This document shows positions 61,404 through 64,000 of a stretch of 64,000 bases of DNA, piece after piece. This DNA is from Ailanthus altissimus (taxonomy: Eukaryota > Streptophyta > Magnoliopsida > Sapindales > Simaroubaceae). A model generated the notes under the pieces. It saw only the letters and a program-made list of their open reading frames with translations. It was not told the origin of the DNA and did no database searches. The DNA lies in NCBI GenBank assembly GCA_946807835.1, contig OX327703.1, forward strand, positions 7,633,501 through 7,697,500, read 5' to 3'. The translations under genes and the position numbers were made by a program. Every line of letters begins with the position of its first letter. Position 1 is the stretch's first letter.

Positions 61404-62797
61404 TGATAAGGGCATTATTTTGATAGTATATTTGGTACTTCGACTTAGGTATTTTGCTCTAAATTATGAATATTTAACTATTTTTTTCTATTTTTTTTAA
61501 AAATCTTAAATAGGTGCACAAAGAAAAATGTGAAGAATAGAAACAAATGAAAGGTGAATCGGATGATGAATGAACAAGATGCGCTTAAATTATGAAACCT
61601 AAAGGAACCAAGCCTGGGCGCTACGGCTCCCAAGGCAGAGAGGCCAGTACCGCGGTGCCCAATCAAAGAAAGCAGAATACAGCTTCCCGGGTCTCAGCGC
61701 TGTGGCGTTAAGCCCCCAGCGTTACGGCACCCGTGCGATAAATGTTAAAATCCTACTTTTCAATCCTAAATTGAGTAGGATTCGAAGGCCCTCGACCCTA
61801 GGGTTTCAAACATGTATAAAAAAACATACTTTTTAGAGAAAAAATAGAGAGAATTTCTGAAGCAAACATAGAGCAAATGGATTCACAAACAATTCAAGAG
61901 ATTAAAGCAAATTATTGAAGATTGAAGACAAGTTCTTTTGCATTCAAGTCAATAGAAAGAATAGCAACTCAGGGCATTACTTGCGTTATTTTCTTTATTC
62001 GCCTAGTTAGATGATTTTATTCATAATATTTTTCAATTCTTTCTTTGATACTCTTGTGCTAATTATGAGCTTAACTTTTTTAATCTAAGGTTAGATGTTT
62101 TGAACCTAGTATGTAGTTAAATTCCATTAAACTCTTAGTTATAAACTTAATACAACACAATTGATTCATTCTATCTTGATCTTAATACTTTCATTATACC
62201 TGGTTAATATTTTGAATGTTTGAGGAACTATGATGAACTTGACAGAAAAATTCATGTGTTTAGCCTAGAATAATTTGATATATGATTATAGGGAAACAAT
62301 TATGAGTTCCATCTAGGATAGACATATACCTAGGTGGTATGTATGGTTTGATTTAGACTTGTTCTTAATGAATTGTATCATACTCGGATTACTATAGACA
62401 TATAGGTAATTGTTAGGGTGTCGTATAATCATTCGACCATCAATAGAGGATTATGATAAAGTTAGTTTTTAGCCAATCAATTGGATTAAAGGAGTAACTA
62501 AAGGATTAGTAAATTCAATAAAATACTAGGGGATTAGTTGAAACCCTAGATTGCTTCTCATTTAGTGAATCCAATCTTTGATTTTTTTTATTATATTAAA
62601 TTAGGTTAATTGATAATAGTAGGTTATTTTAGTTAAAATCTATCATTAGAAGTTTGTAGATAAAAGTAGAGTAATTTTAATAATTGATTTAAACAAATAG
62701 GTTCTATAGTCCCTGTGGGAATGATAATTTGGACTTAAACCCTATAATACTTGATTCGATAGCATACGCTAATGCTAGGCTATTATAGCACACATCA
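61404..62797 (+). repeat. 5' LTR of the Athila-type element (1394 bp)
   Basis: Starts TGATAAGGGCATTATTTTG and ends TAGCACACATCA. It is colinear with the solo LTR at 20103-21332. It includes a GC-rich stretch at about 61600-61740 that stands out from its surroundings. Confidence 0.88.
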
Positions 62798-62820
62798 AGT
62801 TTTTGGCGTCACGGAGACTA
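62798..62820 (+). promoter_or_regulatory. Primer-binding site of the Athila-type element
   Basis: AGTTTTTGGCGTCACGGAGA follows the LTR and resembles the TTTTTGGCGCCGTTGCC-type site of Athila elements (tRNA-Asp), with some changes. Confidence 0.7.
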
Positions 62821-62930
62821 TTGTTATCTATTCTTAGATCTATACTAATACCATACTATCATAATTTTAATTTAGATTTTATTTTTTAGTATTGTTTATT
62901 TTTCTATTCGTTTTAAAATTTGATAGTTCA

Positions 62931-64000
62931 TGCAAAGAACCAAAAGTGAAGATTTTACTTCTTTTGATCCTGAGGATGAATGAACATTCTAAAGACTTCA
63001 ACGTGAACAACATCAACGTAAAAATATGGCAGAGGATCATGGCAACATAAACAATCTTGTGTATGAGCTCATAGTTGTACAGAGAACTTTGAAGGATTAT
63101 GTTGTTCCTACAACAGAAGGTATTTAGTCTAGTATTCAGTGCTTGACTATTAATGCAAATAACTTTGAGATTAAGCCAATTACTATTTAGTTGCTAAAGG
63201 ATTTAGTATAGTTCAGCGGAGTTCCTAACGATAATCCAAATATACATATCGTGAATTTTTTGAAAATTTGCAATACATTCAAGTTCAATGAAGTATCAGA
63301 CGACGCCATCCGATTAATATTATTCCATTTCTTATTGAGGGATAAAGCCAAGAGTTAGTTTATGTCATTGTCGTCAGAATCTATATCAACATAGGATGAC
63401 CTAGCACAAAAGTTCTTTGAGAAGTTTTTTCCACCATCAAAGATAGCCAAGATGAAGAATGACATCACCTCATTTGTCTAATTTAATGGTGAATCATTGT
63501 ACGAGGCATGAAAGCATTTTAAGGACATGCTGTGGAAGTGCCCTCACCATGGAGTTCTTAAATGGCTATTATTCTAGACATTCTACAATGGGCTGGTAGG
63601 TCATTTAAGGACCATTGTAGATACTACCACTTGAGGGACTCTGATGAATAAGTACACAGACGATGCGAATAATCTATTGGAAGAGATGACATCGAATAGT
63701 TATCAATGGCATGCTAAGAGAGTTACACTAAGGAAGATTGTCAGAGTTTATGATATTGATGCATTCAATGCATTGGCTGTGCAAATCAATATATTGACAA
63801 AGATTAGATGCTATGAGTGCCATCACGACCCAAAATGTGACATGTGACTTTTGTAGTGACAATCACATGAATGAGCAATGCTTGAAGTCCACATGCTATG
63901 TGGGAAACTATACTAGGCAGTAGAATAATCTACATTCGAACTCTTACAATCTAGGATGGAGGAATCATCCTAACTATTCTTGAGGTAATAACTAAAGGCA
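62931..64000 (+). pseudogene. Athila-type gag pseudogene, 3' end outside the window
   Basis: Begins MQRTKSEDFTSFDPEDE at ATG 62931 and meets a stop at once. Pieces then follow the order of Athila gag: RTLKDYVVPTTEG, NFEIKPITI, FLKICNTFKFNEVSDDAIRL, LLRDKAKS, KFFEKFFPPSKI, HFKDMLWKCPHHG and FYNGLVGHLR. Near the end come a Cys/His region (CYECHHDPKC) and WRNHPNYS. At least eight in-frame stops, several of them TAG where Trp or Gln is expected, show that it is non-functional. It would have been the capsid-like structural protein. Confidence 0.88.

Larger units (their letters stand above)
61404..64000 (+). mobile_element. Athila-type Ty3 retrotransposon, 5' part (runs off window)
   Basis: It consists of a 5' LTR (61404-62797), a primer-binding site and a broken gag. 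The left flank ACTAG (61399-61403) would be the target duplication; the right flank is outside. Pol and the 3' LTR are beyond the window. Confidence 0.88.

Overview
The window is nuclear DNA of a eudicot plant. The evidence is an AT-rich sequence with short interrupted genes, plant-type LTR retrotransposons and DNA transposons, and two genes with clear plant-specific families: a P-class mitochondrial pentatricopeptide repeat (PPR) gene and a plant UBX-domain gene. Only these two genes look functional or nearly so, and both are on the minus strand. Most of the rest is mobile DNA, largely decayed.

Layout. 1-6.9 kb: a 2.5-kb solo LTR with a perfect 5-bp target duplication, a possible gag scrap, and a MuDR-like (MULE) transposase pseudogene cut by a second fragment of the same LTR family (called family A here). 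7.4-9.8 kb: two related terminal-inverted-repeat elements, a 258-bp MITE and a 1.44-kb foldback element that contains a minisatellite. 10.6-15.8 kb: a UBX-domain gene resembling PUX11, exons 2-9; its first exon could not be found. 16.05-16.5 kb: another foldback element. 17.08-44.76 kb: a stack of nested retrotransposons. Copia-1 (17079-23666) contains an Athila-type solo LTR. Beside it lies a Tat-lineage Ty3 element (23832-44763). Its 5' LTR is split by Copia-2 (24201-31563), which itself carries a family-A solo LTR. Its pol is interrupted by another family-A LTR, which in turn carries a 2.76-kb Ty3-like LTR. The Tat element also has an antisense ORF with plant-mobile-domain-like motifs. 47.4-48.2 kb: an unidentified broken gene. 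51.1-55.65 kb: the PPR gene, two exons, with an inverted copy of part of its own coding sequence inside the intron. 55.7-61.4 kb: AT-rich intergenic DNA with a candidate Harbinger MITE, a CACTA-like end and a degenerate minisatellite. 61.4-64 kb: the 5' LTR, primer-binding site and broken gag of an Athila-type element that runs off the window.

The two host genes act in unrelated processes: organellar RNA metabolism (PPR) and CDC48/p97 adaptor function (UBX). They are linked only by position. All assignments come from reading motifs by eye. Retrotransposon boundaries are strongest where 5-bp target duplications or LTR pairs were found, and approximate elsewhere. No tRNA, rRNA, CRISPR array or bacterial feature was seen.
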